A stretch of DNA of 35,925 bases from assembly GCA_031268385.1 (NCBI GenBank), contig JAIRXH010000034.1, positions 1-35,925 on the forward strand. The letters run 5' to 3'. Made by a program: the position numbers and the translations under genes. The notes under the pieces were generated by a model that had not been told where the DNA came from, ran no database searches, and saw nothing but the letters and a program-made list of their open reading frames with translations. Every line of letters begins with the position of its first letter. Position 1 is the stretch's first letter. This DNA is from Treponema sp. Lineage in GTDB: Bacteria; Spirochaetota; Spirochaetia; Treponematales; Breznakiellaceae. Below are positions 24,738 to 32,401 of this stretch, piece by piece.

Positions 24738-25634
24738 TCATTCCTCTCCGTAGACTTTGTCCACATCCACCGGCAGTTCGTCTTCCTCGTCGCTCTCCGT
24801 TTCCACGGGAACCGCGGCGTCCGGCTGAACCGTCTCGGCGGAATAGGACGCTATATCGATTTCCTTGTCCTCTTCCCGCACCGAAACATCGGTCGTAACC
24901 CCTTCAATCTCCTCTTCCTCGTCGCCCAAGGTTTCTATGATTTTGAGGCCCACCTCGTTGTCCGCCTCCACCACCGCGTTGGCGATGATCTGGGTAAAGA
25001 GGGTGATGGCCCTGATGGCGTCGTCGTTGCCGGGGATGGGGTAGTCTATACCGTCGGGATTGCAGTTGGTATCCACAACGGCCACAATGGGAATGCCCAT
25101 GCGCTGGGCTTCGGCCACGGTAATGGCTTCCTTGCGGGTGTCTATGATGAAGAGGATCCCCGGAGGATCCTTCATTTCCTTGATGCCCCCAAGGTTCTTC
25201 TGGAGTTTGGCCCGTTCCTTGCCCAGCGAGGCGATTTCCTTCTTGGTAAGATTTTCGAAGGTACCGTCCACTTCCATTTTTTCAAGTTTCTTGAGGCGGA
25301 GCAGGGATTTTTTGATGGTGACAAAGTTTGTCAGCATGCCGCCGAGCCAGCGGTTGTTTACGTAGAACATGCCGCAGCGTTCCGCTTCTTTTTGAATGGC
25401 CTGCTGTGCCTGTTTTTTGGTACCGACAAAGAGGACCGTTTTTCCCGCCGCGACGGTTTTTCGCACCGCGTCGTAGGCATCCTTGATCGCCTGTATGGTC
25501 TTCTGCAGATCGATGATGTGAATGCCGTTCCGCTCCGCGAAGATGTATTTTTTCATCCTCGGATCCCAGCGCTTCACCTGATGGCCGAAATGCACTCCCG
25601 ACTCAAGGAGGCTTTTCATAGTAACTACAGCCAA
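24738..25634 (-). CDS. rpsB: 30S ribosomal protein S2 with acidic tail
   Basis: A 298-residue S2. It opens [19 protein letters not shown] and has the [11 protein letters not shown] and [16 protein letters not shown] motifs of the family. The start is set at the TTG at 25634, which has AAGGGGGG upstream and restores the usual N-terminus; an earlier in-frame start (25652) lacks this support. After the normal core (about residue 225) there are some 70 strongly Glu/Asp-rich residues ending in DKVYGEE. First gene of the operon; no convincing promoter was found in the 164 bases before it. Confidence 0.95.
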   Translation of the reverse strand: MAVVTMKSLLESGVHFGHQVKRWDPRMKKYIFAERNGIHIIDLQKTIQAIKDAYDAVRKTVAAGKTVLFVGTKKQAQQAIQKEAERCGMFYVNNRWLGGMLTNFVTIKKSLLRLKKLEKMEVDGTFENLTKKEIASLGKERAKLQKNLGGIKEMKDPPGILFIIDTRKEAITVAEAQRMGIPIVAVVDTNCNPDGIDYPIPGNDDAIRAITLFTQIIANAVVEADNEVGLKIIETLGDEEEEIEGVTTDVSVREEDKEIDIASYSAETVQPDAAVPVETESDEEDELPVDVDKVYGEE

Positions 25635-25798
25635 AATTTCCCCCCTTGGCAAAAAGCCCGCGGACCGGATGTTTTACCCGTCCGGGTTTTTACCAGCCTT
25701 CTCTGTATCTCACCGGAGAACCGGAGCCTTTTGGTCCTGAAAACCGGCGGAAAATAACGTTTGTCCCCGGCGCGGGCAAAAAGGCCGTTTTGGCCCTC

Positions 25799-26386
25799 TT
25801 ATCCGCCGTATGGATAACCGCTGTCCCTTAACATGGCATAAAATTCGTACATTGGCAAGCCTACAATGGCGCTGAAAGATCCCTTTATTGACGAAATAAA
25901 ACAGCTCGCGAGCCCCTGGATGCGGTAGGCGCCCGCCACTCCCTGCCATTCGCCCGTGTTGAGGTACCATTCGATTTCGTTTTCGGAAAGACCGGCAAAC
26001 ACGACGGTACTGGAAACGGTTCTGCAGTCCATGGTTCCCGCCTTGCCGTTGTACAGGGCGACCGCGGTAAAAACCTCGTGCTCCCGTCCGCCAAGGCGGC
26101 GAAGCATGTTTCCCGCGTCTTCGCGGTCTTTCGGCTTGCCGTACACTTCTCCGTCAACGGAGATTATGGTATCGGCTCCGCAGATCCAGGCGGGAAGCCT
26201 GTCCTTGAGGGTTTCGACAACTTTCTTCACTTTTTTGACGGCCAGATCCCCGGCCAGTTCTTCCGGCGTCCGGCCTTTTTCGGGACTTTCGTCAATGAGA
26301 GACGGCATGATGCTGAACGGCAGCCCCAGAAGCCTGAAATATTCCTGTCTGCGAAGGGAGCCTGATGCCAAAATGATGGATTCCAT
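25799..26386 (-). CDS. maf: Maf-family nucleoside triphosphate pyrophosphatase
   Basis: Hydrolyses non-canonical or dTTP/UTP nucleotides to monophosphates and is linked to division control. The 195-residue protein has ILASGSLRRQEYFRLLGL at the start, GADTIISVDGEVYGKPKD (catalytic Asp, about 70) and GAYRIQGLAS near residue 147. The start at the ATG (26386) gives the canonical beginning; a TTG six codons upstream is the alternative. There is no Shine-Dalgarno site, and a promoter-like pair (TTCCCA, TATTGT) ends six bases before the ATG. Confidence 0.92.
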   Translation of the reverse strand: MESIILASGSLRRQEYFRLLGLPFSIMPSLIDESPEKGRTPEELAGDLAVKKVKKVVETLKDRLPAWICGADTIISVDGEVYGKPKDREDAGNMLRRLGGREHEVFTAVALYNGKAGTMDCRTVSSTVVFAGLSENEIEWYLNTGEWQGVAGAYRIQGLASCFISSIKGSFSAIVGLPMYEFYAMLRDSGYPYGG

Positions 26387-26392
26387 ACTAAA

Positions 26393-26421
26393 ACAATAAC
26401 CCAATGTTTCTGGATTGGGAA
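26393..26421 (-). promoter_or_regulatory. Candidate leaderless promoter for maf
   Basis: Minus strand: TTCCCA (26416-26421), a 17-base spacer, TATTGT (26393-26398), then six bases to the ATG. Each box has four of six consensus bases; the supporting point is the spacing shared with other genes lacking a Shine-Dalgarno site. Confidence 0.35.
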
Positions 26422-26441
26422 TAGGCGGACCGGTTTTGCCA

Positions 26442-26704
26442 GCAATTCCGAATTCAAAAAATGGTCAAACAGGATTGGTTCCCTGAGGGCCAAACAACCA
26501 CAGAAGGTGTCCTTTGCCCTTTTTTTTGCGGCAATTCTTGACTGGTTACAGGCCGAAAAGAGACCCGGTAAAGGTGACAGGGGGTGACGGTGGAAAAAAA
26601 ACGGGAGGGGCCACCGGAGGGACCCGTGTTTTTTCCGACCGGCAGGACCCCCGGTGGATTTTTCAGGTCTCTTTTCGGGTTTGGGATGCTGAATTCGGAA
26701 CTGC
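26442..26704. repeat. 263-bp nested imperfect palindrome between maf and the hemerythrin gene
   Basis: Outer arms GCAATTCCGAATTCA (26442-26456) and TGAATTCGGAACTGC (26690-26704) match at 14 of 15 positions. Inside them CCGAAAAGAGACC (26553-26565) pairs perfectly with 26666-26678, and an inner GGTGGAAAAAAAACGGG (26589-26605) pairs imperfectly with 26623-26640. No convincing gene lies within. It could be a MITE-like insertion or a large transcribed hairpin. Confidence 0.65.
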
Positions 26705-26769
26705 CGCAGTTTTGCGCTTGATAAAAAACGGCCGGCGGTGTATTGTTATCCGACTGCAGGGGGAAAGCC

Positions 26770-27231
26770 ATGTGCGATCTCATCGTATGGAATGACAGTT
26801 TTTCGGTGAATTTCGGACCCATTGACGAACAGCACAAGGGGCTTGTTGTCATGACGAACGAACTGCTTATGGCCTGCGGGGAAGGGGGCAGTACGACGGA
26901 TCATGCCTTCATGAAGGCCGTACGCGGCGCCGTCGAATACGCCCGGACCCATTTCTACACCGAAGAAAAATACATGAAAGAGGTGAATTATCCCGATCTT
27001 CCGGCTCACAAAAAAGAACATGAAAATTTCATTGCCCAGGTGCTGAATTCCATCAAGTCTTTCGAGGCGGGCGGGACGGAGCCCCTTGCCCTGGCCTGTT
27101 TCCTCAAGAACTGGATCCTCAACCACATCGCCGTTTCCGACATGAAATACGCGCCTTATCTTTCGGGCATAGGGGCCGGGGCCGAAAAAAAAGGGGCCCA
27201 GGGCGGCGCTGATTTATTCGCGTTCGAATAA
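26770..27231 (+). CDS. Bacteriohemerythrin
   Basis: A 153-residue oxygen-binding di-iron protein. Iron ligands are in place: His in IDEQHKGL, HFYTEEKYM (HxxxE), HKKEHENF (HxxxH) and HIAVSDMKY (HxxxxD). The domain fills nearly the whole protein, so it is a free hemerythrin, likely an oxygen sensor, carrier or scavenger in an anaerobe or microaerophile. The ATG at 26770 has GGGGGAAA upstream. The last seven codons (ADLFAFE) and the stop are encoded by a family A repeat, so the C-terminus looks like it was altered by the repeat. It stands alone, between the palindrome and the AT-rich region. Confidence 0.93.
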   Translation: MCDLIVWNDSFSVNFGPIDEQHKGLVVMTNELLMACGEGGSTTDHAFMKAVRGAVEYARTHFYTEEKYMKEVNYPDLPAHKKEHENFIAQVLNSIKSFEAGGTEPLALACFLKNWILNHIAVSDMKYAPYLSGIGAGAEKKGAQGGADLFAFE

Positions 27232-27248
27232 ATCAACGCTGCTTTAAT
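27205..27248 (+). repeat. Family A repeat, single-palindrome copy (A4)
   Basis: GGCGCTGATTTATTCG, a short centre, CGAATAAATCAACGCTG and CTTTAAT. It encodes the last seven residues and stop of the hemerythrin gene (stop at 27229-27231). A separate 7-bp hairpin CCACCGC/GCGGTGG follows at 27266-27282. Confidence 0.85.
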
Positions 27249-27430
27249 CTCCGGGGGCTAATATTCCACCGCTTCGCGGTGGGTAAAAATATGACCAGGA
27301 AATGATATGTATGAGGTTGAACGGCTCTTTCGACGGTTAAAAACATTCCGGTGTGTATGTATCCGATAAAAAACTTGCCGTGATATATTAATGTATCAAG
27401 AAAATATTTTAAATGTTCTATATTTCAAAT

Positions 27431-27456
27431 AATAATGTTGATATTGTAACATTATT
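27431..27456. promoter_or_regulatory. 26-bp palindrome, candidate operator
   Basis: AATAATGTT (27431-27439) and AACATTATT (27448-27456) are perfect 9-bp arms with an 8-base centre, in the AT-rich stretch 43 bases upstream of the -35 box at 27499. The rest of 27283-27430 holds AT-rich sequence with no gene that I can support. The palindrome could bind a repressor or activator of the sugar transport genes, or be a small hairpin. Confidence 0.4.
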
Positions 27457-27498
27457 TTTGTCTTGATGTAAAGATAAAAAAAATTTTTTCAATTTTTG

Positions 27499-27527
27499 TT
27501 GACATATTACCAATAGCCGGTTATCCT
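27499..27527 (+). promoter_or_regulatory. Candidate sigma-70 promoter of the sugar-transport region
   Basis: A perfect TTGACA (27499-27504), a 17-base spacer and TATCCT (27522-27527, four of six). The next ORF starts at 27569 with GAGG upstream, giving a leader of about 35 bases. Confidence 0.6.
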
Positions 27528-27568
27528 GCTATCGTATTCCCTGCAAATTTATCAATTCTGAGGCAGTT

Positions 27569-27727
27569 ATGGATTCACAGAAGTTGTGGAGTTGTTACTA
27601 TAGATCATACCAGCCTTTATTTCCCATGTCAGAGAGCGTTATGGTGATTTTGGTCACCATCTGTATTGTCATCGGTTTTCCCTTGGGCTGCAATTCCACC
27701 ACCGCCAAAGGAGGTGGTGGCCGTTGA
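27569..27727 (+). CDS. Small lipoprotein-like ORF, probably the 5' end of a decayed gene
   Basis: A 52-residue ORF with GAGG five bases before its ATG. It has a hydrophobic segment (VMVILVTICIVIGF) ending in a lipobox-like FPLGC, then a short NSTTAKGGGGR tail. It is too short to be a typical surface lipoprotein. In another frame, lipoprotein-like Gly-rich sequence goes on from about 27715 (VVAVDVVKAGAPGNGYGNK) to a TAA at 27792 and beyond it to a TAG at 28011, so the small ORF is best read as the start of a frameshifted gene. A translated small lipoprotein is the alternative. The family is unrecognised. Confidence 0.45.
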   Translation: MDSQKLWSCYYRSYQPLFPMSESVMVILVTICIVIGFPLGCNSTTAKGGGGR

Positions 27728-28013
27728 TGTGGTAAAAGCCGGGGCCCCAGGAAATGGATATGGTAACAAACTTGGAGGAGACGAAGGCCGGTAACTTCGA
27801 TGGGGGTACAGTGGGAAATTGTTGCCTTTCGGAGGAGGAAAAAGTGCGGCTTTGCGGTATCGTTACCGACGTGAAGGCGGATTTACATCAAAACAATCCA
27901 CCGGCTCTGGTTCGTCGGGAGTGGCCTTGGCGGATGCGGAAGTTTTCATCGATGCTGGGGCTTTCCGGATCGGTACCAGCCGGGGGTATGATCATACTGG
28001 AACAATATGGTAG
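27728..28013 (+). pseudogene. Remnant of a Gly-rich protein after the small lipoprotein ORF
   Basis: The frame with first bases at multiples of three carries about 20 residues before a TAA (27792-27794) and then an uninterrupted 72 residues (GYSGKLLPFGGGK... to DHTGTIW) before a TAG (28011-28013). The composition, Gly/Ser rich with regular hydrophobic spacing, looks like coding sequence, but no start codon with a binding site belongs to it. Together with the preceding ORF it implies one frameshift and one nonsense change. From 28014 to 28159 I see only a GCTGGC/GCCAGC hairpin (28083-28097) and the Shine-Dalgarno of the next gene. Confidence 0.4.
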
Positions 28014-28159
28014 AAGACACACCCTTGTCGAAGGCAGAAACCGGATGGATCAACGGGTACCAAAAACAGGAAATTGAAAAAAGCTGGCGTTGCCAGCGAA
28101 AAGAGAAAAGAGTCGGTTAACGGCTTGTTCGCCGGCTGACTTTTTACAGGAGGAAAGGC

Positions 28160-29503
28160 ATGATAAAAAATGTTATTAAAAAGTTAATTGTTTTGTTATT
28201 TATCTGTCTTGTGGCCACCAGTTGTTCAAAGAGGGAGGCAGATGGGCCTTCGGGTTCCGAAAAAGTCACCATCACTTTCGGTGGATGGCCTTCGGCGGAT
28301 GAAGGTGTCAAGGCCGCGCTGGCCGGTTTTAAGGAAGAACACCCCAACATAGACATAGAGTTCCACTTCAGCAACTCCAATTCGGGTGACTACATGCAGC
28401 TTGTACAGACGGCTCTTTCCGCCGGCACTGGTGCGGAGGATGTGGTTTCCATAGAGGGCGGCTCCATAGCCCAGTTCCGCGATTCGCCGGCGCTGGAGGA
28501 TTTTCTTTCTTCCCCGTATAACGCCGAAAAATACTCAAACGACTTTGTCGCCTACAAATGGGATCAGAGTTATTCATCGGACCACAAGCGTTTAGTGGCC
28601 ATACCTTGGGATATGGGACCGGTGACGCTCTTTTACAGGGCCGACGTGTTTAGAGAAGTTGGCCTTCCATCAGAGCCCGACGAAGTTGCAAAACTCATCA
28701 GTACTTGGGACGGTGTCCTTGATGTGGCAAAGAAAGTATACATACCTGGTAAACGCTGGCTCCTGCCCAGTGCTGCCAATCTTTACTTTGAGATATTCAT
28801 GAATCGCGACTACTACGACAGGGATCTCAGCCTTGTCATAGAAAGGCCCGGAGACATAGAATGTCTCAACACGGTCATCGCGATGAGAAAAAACAAGTGG
28901 GACATGAATGTCAACTTCCTCGGCGCGGAAGCCATGTCCGGCTTTGCCAACGGATCCCTTGCCGGCTTTTTGTGCGGTTCCTGGCTCGGCGGCATGTTGA
29001 AGACGGCTCTGGATCCGGACGGCGCCGGACACTGGAAAGTGACCAGACTGCTGGGTCCCGTGCCACCGACCAACTGGGGCGGCAGTTTCCTCGCTATTCC
29101 CAAGCAGAGCAAGCACAAGGCTGAGGCGTGGGCCTTCATCTCTTACATGCTCGCCAGTGAAAGGGGTCAGAATGACATATTCAAGGCCATAGACTACTTC
29201 CCGGCGTATAAGCCGGCCTGGAAAGACAATGCGATTTACGATGTTCCGGATCCCTACTTCGGTGATCAGCACACCAGGGTGATGTGGCGCGACTTGGCCG
29301 CACAACTCAGGCCGGTGTACACCACCATTATGGATCAGAATGCCGAGAACCAGCTCGAAAATTCCGTCAACGCGGGCATAGAGAAAGGCTTGGACGCCGC
29401 GGGCATACGCGCGCTTTTCAAACAGAACGTAGAAACGGCCAACGCGGAACTTATGCGGCAGCAGATAGAGACCCTCAAAGACGCGGGCGTCTGGAAAAAC
29501 TAG
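28160..29503 (+). CDS. Sugar ABC transporter substrate-binding lipoprotein
   Basis: A 447-residue periplasmic binding protein of the extracellular solute-binding family 1 (MalE/UgpB type). The signal peptide ends at the lipobox VATSC, so Cys22 anchors it to the membrane. The mature part has the family features: ITFGGWPSADEG near the start, an internal GSLAGFLCGSWLGGM, and WGGSFLAIPKQSKHKAEAWAFISY near residue 320, the usual hinge and C-lobe region. A strong AGGAGG site precedes the ATG. The sugar is not predictable from sequence. First of a three-gene operon with two permeases, and no ATPase gene nearby. Confidence 0.92.
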   Translation: MIKNVIKKLIVLLFICLVATSCSKREADGPSGSEKVTITFGGWPSADEGVKAALAGFKEEHPNIDIEFHFSNSNSGDYMQLVQTALSAGTGAEDVVSIEGGSIAQFRDSPALEDFLSSPYNAEKYSNDFVAYKWDQSYSSDHKRLVAIPWDMGPVTLFYRADVFREVGLPSEPDEVAKLISTWDGVLDVAKKVYIPGKRWLLPSAANLYFEIFMNRDYYDRDLSLVIERPGDIECLNTVIAMRKNKWDMNVNFLGAEAMSGFANGSLAGFLCGSWLGGMLKTALDPDGAGHWKVTRLLGPVPPTNWGGSFLAIPKQSKHKAEAWAFISYMLASERGQNDIFKAIDYFPAYKPAWKDNAIYDVPDPYFGDQHTRVMWRDLAAQLRPVYTTIMDQNAENQLENSVNAGIEKGLDAAGIRALFKQNVETANAELMRQQIETLKDAGVWKN

Positions 29504-29515
29504 AAGCTTTTCCCG

Positions 29516-30424
29516 ATGACGACGGAAAAAAAACAGTGGGTGGTGGCTTATATCTACATCGCCCCGTTTTATATTCTTTTTTTCATTTTTGGTCTCTTTC
29601 CCCTGGCGGGTGGAATTTACCTCAGCTTTTTTCGCTGGGATGGAGTCGCGCCCATGCGCTTTGAGGGTCTGCGGAATTACATCAATCTGCTGAAGGATCC
29701 CCTCTTCGGAAAAGCCTTGGGAAACACCCTCTTCATCGGAATAGTCTCGCATATAACCATACTGCTCATAGGACTTGCCTTGGCATACATTCTCAATTCA
29801 AGACAGGTCCGTTTTAAGGATGCGTTTAAAACCGTTTTTTTTCTTCCCATGGTAACGGGCATAGTCGCCATTACTATTATTTTTCAGAATTTTTTCGGAT
29901 ACAATTTCGGGTTCTTCAACGTTCCCCTCAAGCTCCTCGGCTTTGAGCCTCTTAACTGGCTGGGTGGTGACGGATCGCTCATCAAAGTTGCGGTACTGGT
30001 ACTTTTTTCCTGGAAGTGGATAGGCTGGAACGTCGTCATGTACCTCGCGGGCATGCAGGGAATAAGTACGGACATTTACGAGGCGGCGACGATAGATGGG
30101 GCCGGGCATTTCCGTATTTTTGCGAGAATCACCGTTCCTCTTTTAAAGCCAATCATTCTCTTTACTTTGATTCAGCACAGTATAGGAACCTTGAGCATAT
30201 TTACCGAGCCTTTTATTCTCACAAATTCAAATTGGGCGGGAGGACCGAACAACGGAGGCCTGACCCTGATGATATACCTTCTCAACAAGGCGCCCCAAGG
30301 AGGGGTTCTATTCGGGTACGCTTCGGCCTGCGCTTATGTCATTACCGTCCTTATCATACTCTACTCGCTTGTAATTACAAAGCTTGTGGCCGACAAAGAC
30401 CAGGCCGGGAATGAGGCGGTCTAG
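29516..30424 (+). CDS. Sugar ABC transporter permease, MalF/UgpA type
   Basis: A 302-residue inner-membrane permease with six helices, the first at about 10-32 (VVAYIYIAPFYILFFIFGLFPL). The ATPase-coupling EAA loop is visible as YEAATIDGAGHFRIFARITVP near residue 190. It would form a heterodimer channel with the next gene product for the sugar delivered by the binding protein. Its start follows the binding-protein stop by 12 bases, with only a weak AGAAG site. No unusual features. Confidence 0.92.
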   Translation: MTTEKKQWVVAYIYIAPFYILFFIFGLFPLAGGIYLSFFRWDGVAPMRFEGLRNYINLLKDPLFGKALGNTLFIGIVSHITILLIGLALAYILNSRQVRFKDAFKTVFFLPMVTGIVAITIIFQNFFGYNFGFFNVPLKLLGFEPLNWLGGDGSLIKVAVLVLFSWKWIGWNVVMYLAGMQGISTDIYEAATIDGAGHFRIFARITVPLLKPIILFTLIQHSIGTLSIFTEPFILTNSNWAGGPNNGGLTLMIYLLNKAPQGGVLFGYASACAYVITVLIILYSLVITKLVADKDQAGNEAV

Positions 30425-30425
30425 C

Positions 30426-31241
30426 ATGACGAAAAAAATCGTACTCTATACTATTCTCGTATTCCTTGCAATCTGCATGTTCCTTCCGTTTTACCTCATG
30501 TTTGTTATGGCTACCCGATCTACGCAGGAAATTTTTTCCTATCCTCCCAAGTACTGGTTCGGCGGCAATGTGGTTCAGAATTACCGTTTTATGATCTCCA
30601 GAATTAATCTGGTCCGCGGCTTTCTGAACAGTTCCGTTATTTCGGTATGCAATACCCTCCTGGTACTCTTTTTCTGCTCCCTCGGAGGTTATGCCTTTGC
30701 GGTGTATAAATTTCCTTTCAAGAAGCAGCTTTTCGCCCTGCTCCTCCTTACCATGATGGTACCCTGGACCGCCGGTATTATTCCCTGGTTTATCATGATG
30801 AGTAAATTCGGCTGGCTCAATTCGTTTAAGGCGCTTGTCATCCCCAACGCGGCCCATGCCTTCGGCGTATTCTGGATGCGCCAATACTGCCAGAAAAACG
30901 TGCCTTCCTCCCTCCTGGACGCGGCAAGGATAGACGGTTGCAGCGAAATAATCATATTCTTCAGGGTGATTGCGCCAATCATACTGCCGGCCTACGCGTC
31001 CCTGGGGATAATGCAGTTTGTCACAGTGTGGAACGATTTTGTGCAGCCCCTGCTGATATTGCGTATGCCGGCCCAACAGACCCTGCCGGTGCTGCTCAAA
31101 TCCATGATTATAGAGCGTGGAACTGACTACGGCGCGGTGATGCTCGCCAGCGCTATCACGGTTCTGCCGCTCTTTCTGGTTTTTCTCTTCGCGTCAAAAT
31201 ATTTTCTGTCGGGCCTTACCGCCGGGGCCATAAAAGAATGA
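30426..31241 (+). CDS. Sugar ABC transporter permease, MalG/UgpE type
   Basis: A 271-residue second permease. The start at 30426 (MTKKIVLYTILVFLAICMFLP), one base after the previous stop, fits the family; the longer frame overlaps the upstream gene. The EAA-like coupling loop reads LLDAARIDGCSEIIIFFRVIAPI near residue 165. Six predicted helices. The transporter is completed by an ATPase that must be encoded elsewhere, probably a shared MsmK-type subunit. After the stop, a long imperfect hairpin (31247-31298: GGTTCCA...TGGAACC) with no T-run may mark the end of the operon. Confidence 0.92.
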   Translation: MTKKIVLYTILVFLAICMFLPFYLMFVMATRSTQEIFSYPPKYWFGGNVVQNYRFMISRINLVRGFLNSSVISVCNTLLVLFFCSLGGYAFAVYKFPFKKQLFALLLLTMMVPWTAGIIPWFIMMSKFGWLNSFKALVIPNAAHAFGVFWMRQYCQKNVPSSLLDAARIDGCSEIIIFFRVIAPIILPAYASLGIMQFVTVWNDFVQPLLILRMPAQQTLPVLLKSMIIERGTDYGAVMLASAITVLPLFLVFLFASKYFLSGLTAGAIKE

Positions 31242-31347
31242 AAAAAGTTGTGGTTCCAAAATCATAGTCCTTTCGGACTACCGGATTCTGGAACCGCCTT
31301 AATAGAAAACGAAGAAAAACCGGGGAATATCTTGACCCGAACTCTTC

Positions 31348-31908
31348 ATGGCAAAGGAAAAATTCGAGATACCCTTCATCCTAATGGGCCTGCAAGTACT
31401 GCCGGAATTCAACAGGCTGTCTTTTTCAGCTCTTCCAAAAAACTTGCAAATCAAGCTGAAAAACACTCCGATTCATGCCATTATCATCAAAAATGACTTG
31501 GATGAAGATGTGAAATTCGATATTTTTAAGCGGCTCAACACCGACTTGATAAAGCTAAACGAAGATGAAATCAGACATTCGGTCTACCGGGGACCGTATA
31601 TCAATCTGCTGGATGAGTTGTCAGATGACGTAACTTTTGACAAGCTGGTGCGAAAGGCCGATTTCAAAAACCGGATGTTTTACCGCGGTATGATTCTCCG
31701 GTTCTTTACCAGAACGGACGAATACCGGAAACGGTTCAGTCGCATCAATCTTGCCTTGTTTGATGTTCAAATGTGTGGTACCGCAACCGGCATAAAAGCG
31801 ACAAAACGGCGTAGCAAATTACGCGATTTTTTGTTTTATTTCGATACTGTATCCAAGAAGATCAAGCAGCTTGACCACCGTTGCAAACGATGGGTTCCCG
31901 GTCTTTGA
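31348..31908 (+). pseudogene. Truncated DUF262 protein fragment
   Basis: The region 31366 to about 31740 matches the middle of DUF262 proteins (the GmrSD-like family of modification-dependent restriction/defence proteins): GLQVLPEFNRLSFSALPKNLQ, DVKFDIFKRLNTDLIKLNEDEIRHSVYRG, and MILRFFTRTDEYRKRF. The N-terminal ParB-like part with the DGQQR motif and the C-terminal half are missing; after about 31740 the frame runs through the antisense of the antitoxin gene and is not homologous. No Shine-Dalgarno site precedes the first ATG. It is best taken as a decayed remnant. Confidence 0.7.
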
Positions 31909-32106
31909 AAAAGAGCGGTACAAGCTTTCCCGGGAAAGGTTTAATTCCCGCGCCAACTGCGTCATTCCTTCAGAGCGGGCTATATCTCCAATCACCGCAA
32001 ACAGAAGTTCGTTATCTTTTTCCTCAAGGGCCGCCTCAAGATACCCGATTACATCATCCTTTGTTTTTATATGGCCGGCCATATCCCATTTATATGTCTT
32101 TTCCAT
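31819..32106 (-). CDS. Antitoxin, HigA-like addiction module protein
   Basis: A 95-residue protein with a helix-turn-helix of the XRE/HigA kind at about residues 48-80 (GMTQLARELNLSRESLYRSFS). The family is the 'putative addiction module antidote' group (COG3636-like), which pairs with RelE-type toxins. The start at 32106 lies one base after the toxin's stop and has an AAGGGG-like site upstream; the longer frame is not favoured. It likely neutralises the toxin and represses the operon. Confidence 0.85.
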   Translation of the reverse strand: MEKTYKWDMAGHIKTKDDVIGYLEAALEEKDNELLFAVIGDIARSEGMTQLARELNLSRESLYRSFSKTGNPSFATVVKLLDLLGYSIEIKQKIA

Positions 32107-32107
32107 G

Positions 32108-32395
32108 TCAAAATCCCCTTGCCAACTTTTTGGCATTCTCTATATCCCTGGTCTGGGTGGACTTGTCCCCACCGCAAAGCAGGATAATGATTTCCTTTCC
32201 GGTATTCTTGTAATAGACCCGGTAGCCGGAACCGTAATCAACACGCATTTCAGAACAACCCTCACCGGCAGGTTTGACATCACCGGGGTTTCCGATAGCA
32301 AGGCGTTTAATCCTTATGTCTATCCGCTTCTTTGCCCGGTCATCCCCAAGTTCTGAAAACCACCTTCGGAAGGTTTCTGTTTCCCGAATCTCCAT
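32108..32395 (-). CDS. Toxin, RelE/ParE-like addiction module killer protein
   Basis: A 95-residue toxin of the RelE/ParE fold with the order used by HI1419-type addiction modules: EIRETETFRRWFSEL, DDRAKKRIDIRIKRL, EMRVDYGSGYRVYY and IILLCGGDKSTQ. Toxin-first gene order is typical of the HigBA group. Candidate catalytic residues are the Arg and Tyr in MRVDYGSGYRVYY. A strong promoter lies six bases upstream. Located between a DUF262 remnant and tRNA-Arg, as transferable modules often are. Confidence 0.88.
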   Translation of the reverse strand: MEIRETETFRRWFSELGDDRAKKRIDIRIKRLAIGNPGDVKPAGEGCSEMRVDYGSGYRVYYKNTGKEIIILLCGGDKSTQTRDIENAKKLARGF

Positions 32396-32401
32396 AGTAC
32401 A

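Noticed and set aside
26454-26852. Minus-strand frame inside the 263-bp palindrome
   Set aside because: It crosses the hemerythrin start in antisense, has no start signal, and its sequence is explained by the inverted arms.
27754-28077. 107-residue frame ahead of the ABC transporter
   Set aside because: No Shine-Dalgarno site, composition unlike a protein, and it competes with a better coding-like frame over the same bases.
28083-28097. GCTGGC/GCCAGC hairpin as a terminator
   Set aside because: The T-run is on the minus strand, where no gene ends; on the plus strand it is preceded by A's and followed by no T-run.
31248-31496. Plus-strand frame before the DUF262 remnant
   Set aside because: It lies partly in the hairpin after the permease gene and overlaps the DUF262 homology in a different frame.
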